From positions 1 through 57,359 of the forward strand of contig JAKQUO010000024.1 in NCBI GenBank assembly GCA_029569255.1: a stretch of 57,359 nucleotides of DNA, given 5' to 3'. Each line of letters starts with the position of its first letter. The first letter of the stretch is position 1. The translations under genes and the position numbers were made by a program. Shown here piece after piece: positions 43,993 through 53,544 of the stretch. The notes beneath the pieces were generated by a model, which worked only from the letters and a program-made list of their open reading frames with translations, searched no databases and was not told the DNA's origin. Source of the stretch: Acidobacteriota bacterium. Lineage in GTDB: Bacteria; Acidobacteriota; Aminicenantia; Aminicenantales; Saccharicenantaceae.

Positions 43993-45201
43993 TCAGATGA
44001 TCTCCAGGGCGTCCCGGTCCGGGAGCTTGGGGAACTTGGCGTGGGGCTCGGTCTGGTACCAGAACGCGACCGAGGCGATGTCGTCCTGGAGCGGGAGATA
44101 GCGCCCGCCCGAGCGCCAGCCCAGCGCCTGGATGGTCACCCTGAGGTCGTGGGCGAAGCGGACCGGGTCCATGATGTGCCAGCGGTAGAGGCCGAACCGC
44201 TGCATGACCTGGTAGTGGCCGTCGCCGCGGATGACCTGCGGCAGTCCGGCGTAGGGGGTGGTGAACTCGCGGTACTGGATCGAGCCGTCGGGGGCCTTGG
44301 CGTCGAAGTCGTAGGAGCCGCAGAAATAGTCCTCGGTGCCGGTGTAGGCGATCGTCGGGAACTCCGTGTCGCCGTCCATGAAGAACTTGAGCTCGCCCTC
44401 GCCCCACCAGCCGTTGTTGTGGACGCCCCAGGCCATGTAGGTGCCGACGTAGTGGCCCTGGCCCTTGACGCCGTCGAGGATGGTGTAAACGTCCTTGTAG
44501 GGCAGGGGGTTGACGCGCCGGAACTGGGCGTGGAAATAGGCGGCGTCGTCGGGGACGTCGGTGAGCGCGTAGTTGATCTGGTAGTAGACGGTGAACTGGT
44601 TGGTCGCCGGGGCCTCGTTCGGGCGCGGCTTGGCGGCGATGTTCTCGACCGTCACCTTGAAGCCCTTGCGGAAGGGCATCTCCCAGTAGCAGTTGAAGGC
44701 GCTGCCCGGGTTGACGCAGACGGGGAGCGAGGAGACCTGGGCGTACTGGCCCCAGCCGCAGGCGAAGAAGTCGCCGATGGGGCACTCGACCGAGGGCTCG
44801 GTCTCGCCGTCCCAGTAGATGCGCAGGATGGCGAAGCGCCAGGCGCCGGCGGGGGTGAGCCAGATCTGCTGGATGGCCCCCTCGCCCTTGACGTCGGCCA
44901 TGACGAACGTCTCGCCGGCCGGGACGCGGACGTAGGGCGAGACCTTCCAGCCCTGGCCGAGGTCGCGGGCGGCGTTCATGGCCGGGCCGTCGGTCGACAT
45001 GGCGGCCTTGCCCTTCTCGCCGGTGAAGTTCTCCGGGCTGATGGAGCGCGTCCGGGCCTTGGACAGGCGCGACAGATTGCCCAAACCCAAGCCCAGGCCG
45101 TTGAAGCCCTTGCCTTTTTCGCCCTGCGACGAGGCGGCCGCGGCGAAGACGGCCAGGCAGAGAAGCGCGAGTCCGGCCTTGAAGACGAGCGTCTTGGTCA
45201 T
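43993..45201 (-). CDS. Secreted DUF2961 (GH172-related) protein
   Basis: 402 residues. A signal peptide (LVFKAGLALLCLAVFAAAAS) precedes the DUF2961 domain, recognised by WLTPAGAWRFAILRIYWDGE, then PSVECPIGDFF, FNCYWEMPFRKGF, GWWGEGELKFFMDGD and the TGTEDYFCGSYDF motif with its likely catalytic acidic residues. Some DUF2961 members are GH172 alpha-fructo- or arabinofuranose-processing enzymes, so a glycan role is likely. The ATG at 45201 follows AAAGGAGG. Intact and of usual length. Confidence 0.9.
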   Translation of the reverse strand: MTKTLVFKAGLALLCLAVFAAAASSQGEKGKGFNGLGLGLGNLSRLSKARTRSISPENFTGEKGKAAMSTDGPAMNAARDLGQGWKVSPYVRVPAGETFVMADVKGEGAIQQIWLTPAGAWRFAILRIYWDGETEPSVECPIGDFFACGWGQYAQVSSLPVCVNPGSAFNCYWEMPFRKGFKVTVENIAAKPRPNEAPATNQFTVYYQINYALTDVPDDAAYFHAQFRRVNPLPYKDVYTILDGVKGQGHYVGTYMAWGVHNNGWWGEGELKFFMDGDTEFPTIAYTGTEDYFCGSYDFDAKAPDGSIQYREFTTPYAGLPQVIRGDGHYQVMQRFGLYRWHIMDPVRFAHDLRVTIQALGWRSGGRYLPLQDDIASVAFWYQTEPHAKFPKLPDRDALEII

Positions 45202-45261
45202 GCGTGCCCTCCTTTGGAATGTGGGCTCATTCTAATTGAAACAGGCCGGCGATGCCAAGAA

Positions 45262-45329
45262 GACGGGGTCAAACCTTTTCCCCTCCAGCTGGTCGGGGAA
45301 ATTTAAACTTTTAAAGGTTTGACCCCGTC
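45262..45329. repeat. GGGGTCAAACC-family palindrome, copy 2
   Basis: GACGGGGTCAAACCTTT (45262-45278) and its exact reverse complement (45313-45329) flank 34 bases. It lies between the divergent DUF2961 and S10 genes, 49 bases before the S10 start, so here it is not at a stop codon. Confidence 0.9.
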
Positions 45330-45377
45330 CGGGGGTTGGGGCACAATGACATCGATATCCGCCCGACAGGAGGACCC

Positions 45378-47012
45378 ATGAGAAAGCGCCTTGTCCGCGC
45401 CGTCGTCCTCGCGTATTTCCTCGCCGCCTGCGCCGCCGCGTCGGCCCAGCCGCCGGCGCCGGCCCAAGGCCGGCCCCAGGGGCAGGCCCAGGCCCAGCCC
45501 GGGCAGAAGCCGCCGGCCGCCGGTCCGCAAGTGACGGCGGAGCCGGCCAAGCCCGCGGTCGCCGAGAAGCCGTTCTCCGTCACCCGGCACGCCGTGACCA
45601 TCGACGGCAAGCCCGTCCCCTACACGGCCACGGTCGGCGAGCTCGTCGTCGCCAAGCCCGACGAGACGCCCGGCGCGTCCATGTTCTTCGTCGCCTACGC
45701 CCGCGAGGACGTCAAGGACAAGGCCGGCCGGCCCCTGATGTTCCTCTTCAACGGCGGCCCCGGCTCCTCGACCGTCTGGCTCCACCTCGGCGGCCTCGGC
45801 CCGAAGCGCGTCGTGCTGGACGAGTTCGGCAACGCCGGCGCCCCGCCCTACGCCCTGGCCGACAGCGAGTTCTCCCTCCTCGACGCGACCGACCTCGTCT
45901 TCGTCGACGCCGTCTCGACCGGCTTCAGCCGGCCCCTCCCGGGCGAGAACAAGAGCCAGTTCCACGGCCTCGACGAGGACGTGGCCACGTTCGGCGAGTT
46001 CATCCGGTCCTTCATCACTCGGTTCGAGCGCTGGGGCTCGCCCAAGTTCGTCCTCGGCGAAAGCTACGGCACGACGCGCGCCGCGGGCCTCTCCGGCTGG
46101 CTCCAGGGCCGACAGAACGGCATTTACCTCAACGGCATCGTCCTTCTCTCGAGCGTCCTCGACTTCTCGACCATCACCTTCCCTCCGATGGGCACGACGT
46201 CCTACGTCGCCTTCCTCCCCCACTACACGGCGACGGCCTGGTTCCACAAGAAGCTGCCGGCCGACCTCCAGGCCGGGCCCCTGCGGGCCGCCCTCGACGA
46301 GGCCGAGCGCTTCGCCCTCGACGAGTACCCCTCCATCCTGGTCAAGGGCAACCGCCTGGCGCCCGCCGACTACGAGGCCGCGGCCCGGAAGATCGCCCGC
46401 CTCACCGGGCTCCGCGTCGATTACGTCAAGCAGTCGAACCTCCGGATCGAGCACGGCCGCTTCGTCAAGGAGCTCCGCCGGGCCGACTTCCTGACCGTTG
46501 GCCGCCTGGACAGCCGTTTCACCGGACGGGACGCCGACGCCGCCGGCGAAAGGTCCGGCATGGACCCCGCGAGCGCGGCCATGGGCGGCGCCTTCCCGAC
46601 GCTGCTCAACGCCTACGTCCGCGACAGGCTGGGCTACATGAAGGACATCCCCTACGCCGTCTACGGCAACGTCCAGCCCTGGAACTACCAGTCCCGGCCG
46701 TCCGGCGGCGGGCCCGGCCAGGCCATGCCGCGGTCGTCCATGATGGGCGGCCTGCCCAACGTCGCCATGACGCTGCGGCAGGCCCTGGCCGACAACCCCC
46801 ATCTCCGGGTTTTCTGCTGCAACGGCTATTACGACGGGGCCACGCCCTACTTCGGCACGGAGTACACCTTCTCCCAGATGGGCTTCGGCGGCGAGTTCGA
46901 GGGACGGGTCACCATGGGCTACTACGAGGCCGGCCACATGATGTACATCCACAAGCCGTCACTGGCCAAGCTCAAGAGGGACCTGGCCGAGTTCATCCGC
47001 TCCGCCCTATAA
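45378..47012 (+). CDS. Secreted serine carboxypeptidase (peptidase family S10)
   Basis: 544 residues. Signal peptide (VRAVVLAYFLAACAAASAQ) and a Gln/Pro/Ala linker precede the alpha/beta-hydrolase domain. FNGGPGSSTVWLHLG is the oxyanion motif, GESYGT holds the nucleophile Ser229, CNGYYDGATPY the Asp and EAGHMMY the His. All triad positions are intact. S10 enzymes remove C-terminal residues, preferably at acid pH. The ATG at 45378 has GGAGG. Its TAA stop (47010-47012) overlaps a repeat arm. Confidence 0.93.
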   Translation: MRKRLVRAVVLAYFLAACAAASAQPPAPAQGRPQGQAQAQPGQKPPAAGPQVTAEPAKPAVAEKPFSVTRHAVTIDGKPVPYTATVGELVVAKPDETPGASMFFVAYAREDVKDKAGRPLMFLFNGGPGSSTVWLHLGGLGPKRVVLDEFGNAGAPPYALADSEFSLLDATDLVFVDAVSTGFSRPLPGENKSQFHGLDEDVATFGEFIRSFITRFERWGSPKFVLGESYGTTRAAGLSGWLQGRQNGIYLNGIVLLSSVLDFSTITFPPMGTTSYVAFLPHYTATAWFHKKLPADLQAGPLRAALDEAERFALDEYPSILVKGNRLAPADYEAAARKIARLTGLRVDYVKQSNLRIEHGRFVKELRRADFLTVGRLDSRFTGRDADAAGERSGMDPASAAMGGAFPTLLNAYVRDRLGYMKDIPYAVYGNVQPWNYQSRPSGGGPGQAMPRSSMMGGLPNVAMTLRQALADNPHLRVFCCNGYYDGATPYFGTEYTFSQMGFGGEFEGRVTMGYYEAGHMMYIHKPSLAKLKRDLAEFIRSAL

Positions 47013-47060
47013 TGGGGGACATGATACCTATTTCCCATTTAACGGCCGATCCGACCCCCC
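47011..47060. repeat. Solo GGGGGACATGATACC arm plus degenerate GCCGGCCCATC unit
   Basis: GGGGGACATGATACCTATTT and then CCC (47014-47036) match the left arm at 40513-40543, followed by ATTTAAC and GGCCGATCCGACCCC (47044-47058), a decayed copy of the unit at 53481. There is no opposite arm nearby. Confidence 0.75.
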
Positions 47061-47123
47061 GTGGGCTATAATAGGAAGAAATACCACGGCCGGCCTATTG
47101 TAATGAGGACGACGGAGGTAAGC

Positions 47124-50100
47124 ATGTCCAATCCCGAACCGAACGCGGAAGCCCATAACCAGGACAAAACCCCCAGGCGCGGCCCCTCGGCGGGGGCCTT
47201 GGCCGTCCTCGTCGCCCTCGCCGGGCTAGGCGCTTTCGCCGTTCTCCGGGACGGGCCGTGCCCGCTCGCCGCCGGCCGTACGGTCGCCGCCGCCCGGGCG
47301 GCTTCCGGCTTGGAGTCGGCCCTCCCGGCCCCGGCCGCCTCCCGCGAGGCCGCGAGCCTTCCCGCGGCCGCCGACCCTGAAGGAGCCGCCGTCACACCCG
47401 CCCCGCACTCGCCCCGCTCCCCCCGGCCCTCGCCTTCTGCTATGCAGTCCAAGGCGGCCAAGGACGCGGTCGAGAAGCTCGTCGCCGAGCAGAAGCTCGA
47501 GGCCGCGGCCGCCGAGTGCGCCCGCCTCCGGGCCGAGGCCCGAGCGTCCGGCGACGCCGCGCTCTGGGCCTGGACGCTGATCAAGGAGGGCCAGCTGCGA
47601 ACGGCCCTGCACGGCTACGAGACCGCCGTCCGCTTCTTCAAGGACGAGCCCTGGCCCGATTCGCCCGTCGAGCGCGACATGCTCGAGCTCTTCTACGCCG
47701 ACTCGCTCCTGACCTACGTCCGGGAATACTCCTGGGAGATCGACCGGCGCGAGCGCGTCGAGTCGAAAGGGCCGGTCGACCTCGGGGCCTGGACCCGCGA
47801 CCAGATCTTCGACCAGGCCTGGCAGGCGCTCCTCCGCGTCTGGAAGGACCGCGACCGCCTGACCGAGCGCCGGGCCGCCGACTTCCCCGACTTCTGGACG
47901 GCCGGCGATTACCCGGCCGGAGTCCGCGACAACTTGCGCGACAGCGTCGTCTATCTCATGGCCGGCCTGCTCGCCGACACGGCCTTCTGGACCCCGCGAC
48001 AGTCGAACGAGGCCTGGCTCGTCGACCTGCCCCGGCTCCTGGCCCAGGCCGGCAAGGTCCGCGCCGCGGACGCCGCCGTCTCGCTCGAGTCGCCCTCGGC
48101 CCACCCCATCGAAAAGGTCGCCGCCCTGCTCGGCGAACACGAGACGTGGTCGCGCCGGGCCGGCCGTCCCGAGGCCGCCCTCGAGGCCCGCTTCGAGCTC
48201 GCCAGGGCCCTCCACGAGGCCTTCGACGGCGAGGACGACCGGGCCCTCGTCAAGCGCCACCTCGGCTACTTCCTCGCCGCCAACCGCAAGCACCCCTGGT
48301 GGGCCGTCGGCCAGGCCCTTCTCGCCGAATACACGCGCCAGGAGACCGCCCCCGACGCCCTCGTCCGGGCCCGCAAGATCGCCCTCGAGGGGGCCGAGCG
48401 CTTCCCGCAGTCGCCGGGCGGGCAACACTGCCGCTCCATCGTCGGCTCGATCGAGGCGCCCGACTTCGCGATAGAGGCCATGCGCGCCGACGCCGCGGGC
48501 CGCCGCTCCGTGCGCGTCAGGCACCGCAATCTCGAGCGCGTCTTCCTCCGCGCCTGCGGCCTCGATGCCGAGGCCCTCATCCGGACTTCCAAGGACTTCC
48601 GCTTCTTTCCTCAGGGTGAAGAGGCCCGCCTCCTCGTCCAGGGCCGCAGGCCCGATGCCGCTTGGCGCCTCGATCTCGCCAAGAGCGCGGACTTCCGCGA
48701 CCACCTGACCTTCGCCGGCCCCCCCGAAGGGCTCAGGCCGGGGCTCTACATCGTCGCCGCTTCGGCCCGCGAGGACTTCGCTGACGCCGGCAACAAGTCC
48801 GTGGGCCTGTACGTCGTCGTCGGCGACCTCGTGATCCTCGAGCGCCAGGGCGGCGCAGGCACAGGGCCAGGCGACCCGGGGCCGGACGGCGGGCCCGCCC
48901 CCGAGGGCGCGGTCGCCGCTGAGGCCGTCGTCCTCTCCGGGGCCACGGGCCGCCCGGTCGCCGGCGCCACGGTCGATCTCTACCGCTTCGACTGGCGCAA
49001 GGGCCACTCCAAGGTCGAGTCGAAGACGACCGACGCCGGCGGGCGGGTCTGGTTCGCTCCGCGCCAGGGAATAGACCAATATTTCCTCCTGGCCAGAAAG
49101 GGCCGCGACCTCGCCCTCGACACCGAATTTTTCTTCCGCCAGCCCGTCTCCCCGGCGCAGGAGACGCGGGCCGCGCTCATCTACACCGACCGGTCCATCT
49201 ACCGGCCCGGCCAGAAAATCTTCTGGAAGGTCCTGGTCTACAAGGGCCGGACCGGCCTCGGCCGGGTCGCGGCCGAGCCCGGCGCGCCGGTCACGGTCTG
49301 GCTCGAGGACGTCAACAGCCAGCGGGTGGCCCAGGCCACGGCGGCCACGAACGCCTTCGGCACGGCGAGCGGCGAGTTCGCCGTCCCGGCCGCGGGCCGT
49401 CCGCTCGGCGGATGGCGCATCAGGACATCGCCGCAGGGCTACGCGGCCGTGCTGGTCGAGGAGTACAAGCGGCCGACCTTCGAGGTCGCCGTCAAGGACC
49501 CGGAGAAGCCGCTCCGACTCAACCGCCCCGCCTCGCTCAAGGGCGAGGCCCGCTACTACTTCGGGCTTCCGGTCACGGCCGGCGAGGCGGTCTGGCAGGT
49601 CAAGCGCGAGCCGGTCTTCCCGCGCTGGTGGTGGTGGGACAGGGGCGGCGCCCGCGTCGAGACCGTCGCCGGCGGGCGGGCCAGGATCGACGCCGACGGC
49701 GCCTTCGCCGTCGAGTTCACGCCCAAGGCCGACGAGAGGAAGGCGGGCGGGGCCGCGTCGGGCCTGACCTACCGCTACACGCTCTCGGTCGACGTCACGG
49801 ACGAGGGCGGCGAGACGCGCTCGGCCGAGCGGTCGTTCCGGCTCGGCTTCGTCGGCGTCGAGGCCCGGATCGGGAGCGAAACGCAGTTCCTCCCGGCCGC
49901 CGCCAAAAGCGAGTTCACCGTGGTCCGCGCGGACCTCGACGGGACGCCCAAGGCCGGGAAAGGGACATGGCGCGTCGTCCGGCTGGCCCAACCCGGGACG
50001 ACTCTCCTTCCGTCCGACCAGCCGGTCGCCGAGGAGCCCGGCACGGGCGATCCGCTCTACCCGCCGACCGCGGGCGACAAGATGAGGCCGCGCTGGGAAA

Positions 50101-53100
50101 GGGTGTCGCCGGACGCGATCCTGCGCCTGTGGCAGGACGAGCGGGAGGCGGCCCGGGGCGCGGCCGCCCACGACGACAAGGGCGTGGCCAGGATCGCCGT
50201 GCCGGGCCTCGAGGCGGGGGCCTACCGCCTGCTCTACGAGACCAAGGACGACTTCGGCGCGGTCTCGCGCGACAGCCTCGAGTTCCTGGTCGTCGGCGCG
50301 GCCAAGCCCGCGTTCAAGCTGCCGCTGGTCGTCCGGGCCGAGAGGACGTCGGTCCCGGTCGGGGGGACGGCCCGCTTCCTCGTCGACGCAGGCTGGAGCG
50401 GCCAGCCCCTGCTTCTGGAGACGTTCCGAGGCGGGGCGCTCTGGGAGCGGCGCTGGGTCGAGGCGGCGAAGGACGGCGGGACGGTCGAGGTCCCGGTCAC
50501 CGAGGACCTCAGGGGCGGGTTCGGGCTCCGGGCGACGGCCGTCCGCGACCACCAGTTCATGAGCGAGGCGGCCTCGGTCTTCGTCCCTTGGGACAACAAG
50601 GAGCTGGGGATCTCGTTCGCCACGTTCAGGGACAAGCTCACCCCGGGCGGGCGGGAGACGTGGCGGGTGGCGGTCAAGACGCCGGACGGGAAGCCGGCCG
50701 AGAAGGGCGCGGCGGAGCTTCTGGCCTACATGTACGACCGCTCGCTCGACATCTTCGCCCCGCACCGGCCGCCGCGGATCGCCGGGCTCTATCCGAACCG
50801 GGCCGGCACGGCCTCCTGGGACCCGGGGCTGGGGACGGCGAGGACGGTTTATGCGGACGAGAGCGGCTGGAGTCGCGTCTCAGCTTATCCGAGGTTCCGG
50901 CCGGACTCGCTCCTGTCGATCTCCGGATACGGCATCGGCGGGCCGGGCCGACGCTATGAAGGGCGGGTCCTCGGAGGGGTTGTCGGCGAGGTCGAAATGC
51001 CGACGGCGGCCCGTCAGGCTTTGCACGAGGACGCCTACGTCGAGGGAGGAAGGGGCGGGGAGGGCGAAACGAAACCGGGCGAGGCGGCCGCGGAAGCGGG
51101 CCGGACGCAGGCGGACCTGCGCTCGGTCTTCGCCGAGACGGCCTTCTGGCAGCCCCACCTGCTGACCGGCGCCGACGGGACGGCGGCGGTCGAGTTCACC
51201 GTCCCCGACAGCGTCACCGGCTGGCGCGTCTTCGTCCACGGCGTGACGAGGGACCTCTGCGGCGGCTCGCTCGAGGCCGAGGCGAGCTCGGTGAAGGAGC
51301 TCATGGTCCGGCCCTACCTGCCGCGCTTCTTCCGCGAGGGAGACGCGGCCGAGCTCCGGGTCATGGTCAACAACGCCGGCGAGAGGGACGCGTCGGGCGA
51401 AGTGACGCTCGAGGTCACGGACCCCGTGACGGGCGAGAACCTGGCCCCGGCCTTCGGGCTCCCGGCGAGCGTCCCGGCGCAAAAGTTCACGGTCAAGCCG
51501 GGCGGCGGAAGCGCCGTGGCCTTCGCCCTGCGGGCGCCGGCCCGCGTCGGAACGGTCGCCTTCAAGGTCGTGGCGAGGAGCGGGGCGCTGTCGGACGGCG
51601 AGCTGCGGCCGCTGCCGGTCCTGCCGGGACGGATGCACCTCGTCCAGTCGCGGTTCGCGACGGTCAAGGAAGGGAAGGCGCGGGAGCTGCGCTTCGACGA
51701 CATGGCGAGGACGGACGACCCGAGCCGCATCAACGAGCAGCTCGTGGTCACCGTGGATGCCCAGCTCTTCTACGGTCTGCTCGAGGCCCTCCCCTACCTC
51801 GTGAACTATCCCTACGAGTGCACGGAGCAGACCCTCAACCGGTTCCTCTCGACGGGCATCCTCGGCAGCCTTTACGACAAATATCCGGCGGTCGCGGCCA
51901 TGGCCAAGGAGCTGAGCAAGCGCGAGACGGTCTATGAGACGTTCGACGCGGCCGACCCCAACCGCAAGATGGCCCTGGAGGAGACGCCCTGGCTCGAGAC
52001 GGCGCGGGGCGGGAAGGACGCGGGTGCGGACGTCGAGAAGGTCCTCGACCCGCGGGTGGCCAAGGCCCAGCGGGAGACGTCGCTCGCCAAGCTCCTCGAG
52101 GCCCAGACCCCGCTCGGGGCGTTCCCGTGGTGGCCGGGCGGGCCGCCGTCGCCGCACATGACGCTCTACATCGCGAGCGGCTTCGGCAAGGCCCTGGAGT
52201 TCGGGGTGGCCATGCCCAAGCAACCGGTGGTGAAAGCGTTCGATTACCTGCACCGCCACTACCTCGACGAGGTCGTCTCGCGGCTCATGGCCCGGGACTC
52301 GGGCTGGGAGTTCGTCACCTTCCTCAACTACACGCTAAGCAACTTCCCCGACGCGACGTGGACGGGCGGCGTCTTCACCGACGCCGAGCGGAAGCGGATG
52401 CTCGATTTCTCGTTCAAGCACTGGAGGGAACACAGCCCGTATCTCAAGGGGTATCTTTCGCTCACGCTCAAGCGGGCGGGGCGGCCGAAGGACGCGTCGC
52501 TCGTCTGGGCGAGCGTCATGGACAGCGCCAAGACGACCGCCGACGGCGGGACGGGCTGGGCGCCCGAGGACCGCGGCTGGCTCTGGTACAACGACACGAT
52601 CGAGACCCACGCCTTCGCCCTGCGGACGCTCATGGAGCTCGCGCCGAACGACAAGCGGGGCGAGGGGCTGGTCCAGTGGCTCTTCCTCAACAAGAAGCTC
52701 AACCACTGGAAATCGACCCGGGCCACGTCCGAAGTCCTCTACTCGGTGGCCTGGTTCCTGAAGACGACGGGCGCGCTCGCCGTCCGGGAGTCGGTCACGG
52801 CCGAGGCCTGCGGGACGAAGACGGTGTTCACGTTCGAGCCGAACAAGTACACCGGGAAGAAGAACCGGGTCGTCGTGTCGGGCGAGAAGCTGGGGCCGGA
52901 GTGCGCGACGGTGCGGGTGACGAAGGGCGGCAAGGGGATGGCCTTCGCCAGCGCGACCTGGCACTTCAGCACGGAGAAGATGCCGGAGAAGGGCGAGGGG
53001 GACCTGTTCGCGGTCGAGCGGTCCTATTTCAAGCGGGAGGAGAAGGGCGACGCGGTCGTCCTGCGGCCGCTGGCCGAGGGCGAGGCGCTCGCGGTCGGCG

Positions 53101-53423
53101 ACGAGATCGAGGTCCAGCTTTCGATCCGGGCCCGGCACCAGGCCGAGTACGTCCACCTGCGCGACCCGCGGCCGGCCGGCTGCGAGCCGGTGTCGCTCAG
53201 GTCGGGCTACAAGTGGGACCTGGGCCTGGGGCGCTACGAGGAGGTCCGCGACAGCGGCACGAACTTCTTCATGGAGTGGCTGCCCGAGGGCCAGTACACG
53301 CTCAAGCACAGGCTCCGTTGCGCCATGGCCGGGACGTTCAAGGCCGCCCCGGCCACCCTGCAATCGATGTACGCCCCCGAATTCGCCGCTTACTCCTCCG
53401 GCGCGCTGCTCGCGATCAAATGA
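47124..53423 (+). CDS. Alpha-2-macroglobulin family protein with thioester motif
   Basis: 2,099 residues. An N-terminal membrane anchor (AGALAVLVALAGLGAFAVL) and a helical region of about 350 residues precede MG domains; MG2 starts near residue 685 with YTDRSIYRPGQKIFWKVLV. The bait-region area lies near residues 1290-1340, rich in Gly, Arg and Ala (YGIGGPGRRYEGRV). The ANATO-free central AFFAETAFWQPH-type strand is followed by FTVPDSVTGWRVFVHGVTRD. The thioester motif is Cys1566 in YPYECTEQTLNRF. Such proteins trap proteases in the periplasm. No pbpC partner follows. ATG 47124 has GGAGGTAAGC; two upstream in-frame starts lack this. Confidence 0.92.
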   Translation: MSNPEPNAEAHNQDKTPRRGPSAGALAVLVALAGLGAFAVLRDGPCPLAAGRTVAAARAASGLESALPAPAASREAASLPAAADPEGAAVTPAPHSPRSPRPSPSAMQSKAAKDAVEKLVAEQKLEAAAAECARLRAEARASGDAALWAWTLIKEGQLRTALHGYETAVRFFKDEPWPDSPVERDMLELFYADSLLTYVREYSWEIDRRERVESKGPVDLGAWTRDQIFDQAWQALLRVWKDRDRLTERRAADFPDFWTAGDYPAGVRDNLRDSVVYLMAGLLADTAFWTPRQSNEAWLVDLPRLLAQAGKVRAADAAVSLESPSAHPIEKVAALLGEHETWSRRAGRPEAALEARFELARALHEAFDGEDDRALVKRHLGYFLAANRKHPWWAVGQALLAEYTRQETAPDALVRARKIALEGAERFPQSPGGQHCRSIVGSIEAPDFAIEAMRADAAGRRSVRVRHRNLERVFLRACGLDAEALIRTSKDFRFFPQGEEARLLVQGRRPDAAWRLDLAKSADFRDHLTFAGPPEGLRPGLYIVAASAREDFADAGNKSVGLYVVVGDLVILERQGGAGTGPGDPGPDGGPAPEGAVAAEAVVLSGATGRPVAGATVDLYRFDWRKGHSKVESKTTDAGGRVWFAPRQGIDQYFLLARKGRDLALDTEFFFRQPVSPAQETRAALIYTDRSIYRPGQKIFWKVLVYKGRTGLGRVAAEPGAPVTVWLEDVNSQRVAQATAATNAFGTASGEFAVPAAGRPLGGWRIRTSPQGYAAVLVEEYKRPTFEVAVKDPEKPLRLNRPASLKGEARYYFGLPVTAGEAVWQVKREPVFPRWWWWDRGGARVETVAGGRARIDADGAFAVEFTPKADERKAGGAASGLTYRYTLSVDVTDEGGETRSAERSFRLGFVGVEARIGSETQFLPAAAKSEFTVVRADLDGTPKAGKGTWRVVRLAQPGTTLLPSDQPVAEEPGTGDPLYPPTAGDKMRPRWERVSPDAILRLWQDEREAARGAAAHDDKGVARIAVPGLEAGAYRLLYETKDDFGAVSRDSLEFLVVGAAKPAFKLPLVVRAERTSVPVGGTARFLVDAGWSGQPLLLETFRGGALWERRWVEAAKDGGTVEVPVTEDLRGGFGLRATAVRDHQFMSEAASVFVPWDNKELGISFATFRDKLTPGGRETWRVAVKTPDGKPAEKGAAELLAYMYDRSLDIFAPHRPPRIAGLYPNRAGTASWDPGLGTARTVYADESGWSRVSAYPRFRPDSLLSISGYGIGGPGRRYEGRVLGGVVGEVEMPTAARQALHEDAYVEGGRGGEGETKPGEAAAEAGRTQADLRSVFAETAFWQPHLLTGADGTAAVEFTVPDSVTGWRVFVHGVTRDLCGGSLEAEASSVKELMVRPYLPRFFREGDAAELRVMVNNAGERDASGEVTLEVTDPVTGENLAPAFGLPASVPAQKFTVKPGGGSAVAFALRAPARVGTVAFKVVARSGALSDGELRPLPVLPGRMHLVQSRFATVKEGKARELRFDDMARTDDPSRINEQLVVTVDAQLFYGLLEALPYLVNYPYECTEQTLNRFLSTGILGSLYDKYPAVAAMAKELSKRETVYETFDAADPNRKMALEETPWLETARGGKDAGADVEKVLDPRVAKAQRETSLAKLLEAQTPLGAFPWWPGGPPSPHMTLYIASGFGKALEFGVAMPKQPVVKAFDYLHRHYLDEVVSRLMARDSGWEFVTFLNYTLSNFPDATWTGGVFTDAERKRMLDFSFKHWREHSPYLKGYLSLTLKRAGRPKDASLVWASVMDSAKTTADGGTGWAPEDRGWLWYNDTIETHAFALRTLMELAPNDKRGEGLVQWLFLNKKLNHWKSTRATSEVLYSVAWFLKTTGALAVRESVTAEACGTKTVFTFEPNKYTGKKNRVVVSGEKLGPECATVRVTKGGKGMAFASATWHFSTEKMPEKGEGDLFAVERSYFKREEKGDAVVLRPLAEGEALAVGDEIEVQLSIRARHQAEYVHLRDPRPAGCEPVSLRSGYKWDLGLGRYEEVRDSGTNFFMEWLPEGQYTLKHRLRCAMAGTFKAAPATLQSMYAPEFAAYSSGALLAIK

Positions 53424-53424
53424 A

Positions 53425-53535
53425 GACGGGGTCAAACCTTTAATTCTTTAATTTCCGTTAAGGGCGGAAGGTCCCCATTTGCCGGCCCATCCGACCCCCG
53501 CAACGTGGAAGAGAACCAACTTTCTTAGGTTTGAC
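53425..53535. repeat. Nested element: GGGGTCAAACC arms around a GCCGGCCCATC unit
   Basis: Left arm GACGGGGTCAAACCTTTAAT begins 2 bases after the A2M TGA stop. A GCCGGCCCATCCGACCC unit (53481-53497) with the TGGAAGAGAACC tail lies inside. A decayed right arm, AGGTTTGACCCCCG (53526-53539), closes it. The copy-1 loop at 8464-8496 has no such insert, so one element seems to have inserted into another. Confidence 0.8.
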
Positions 53536-53544
53536 CCCCGAGGT

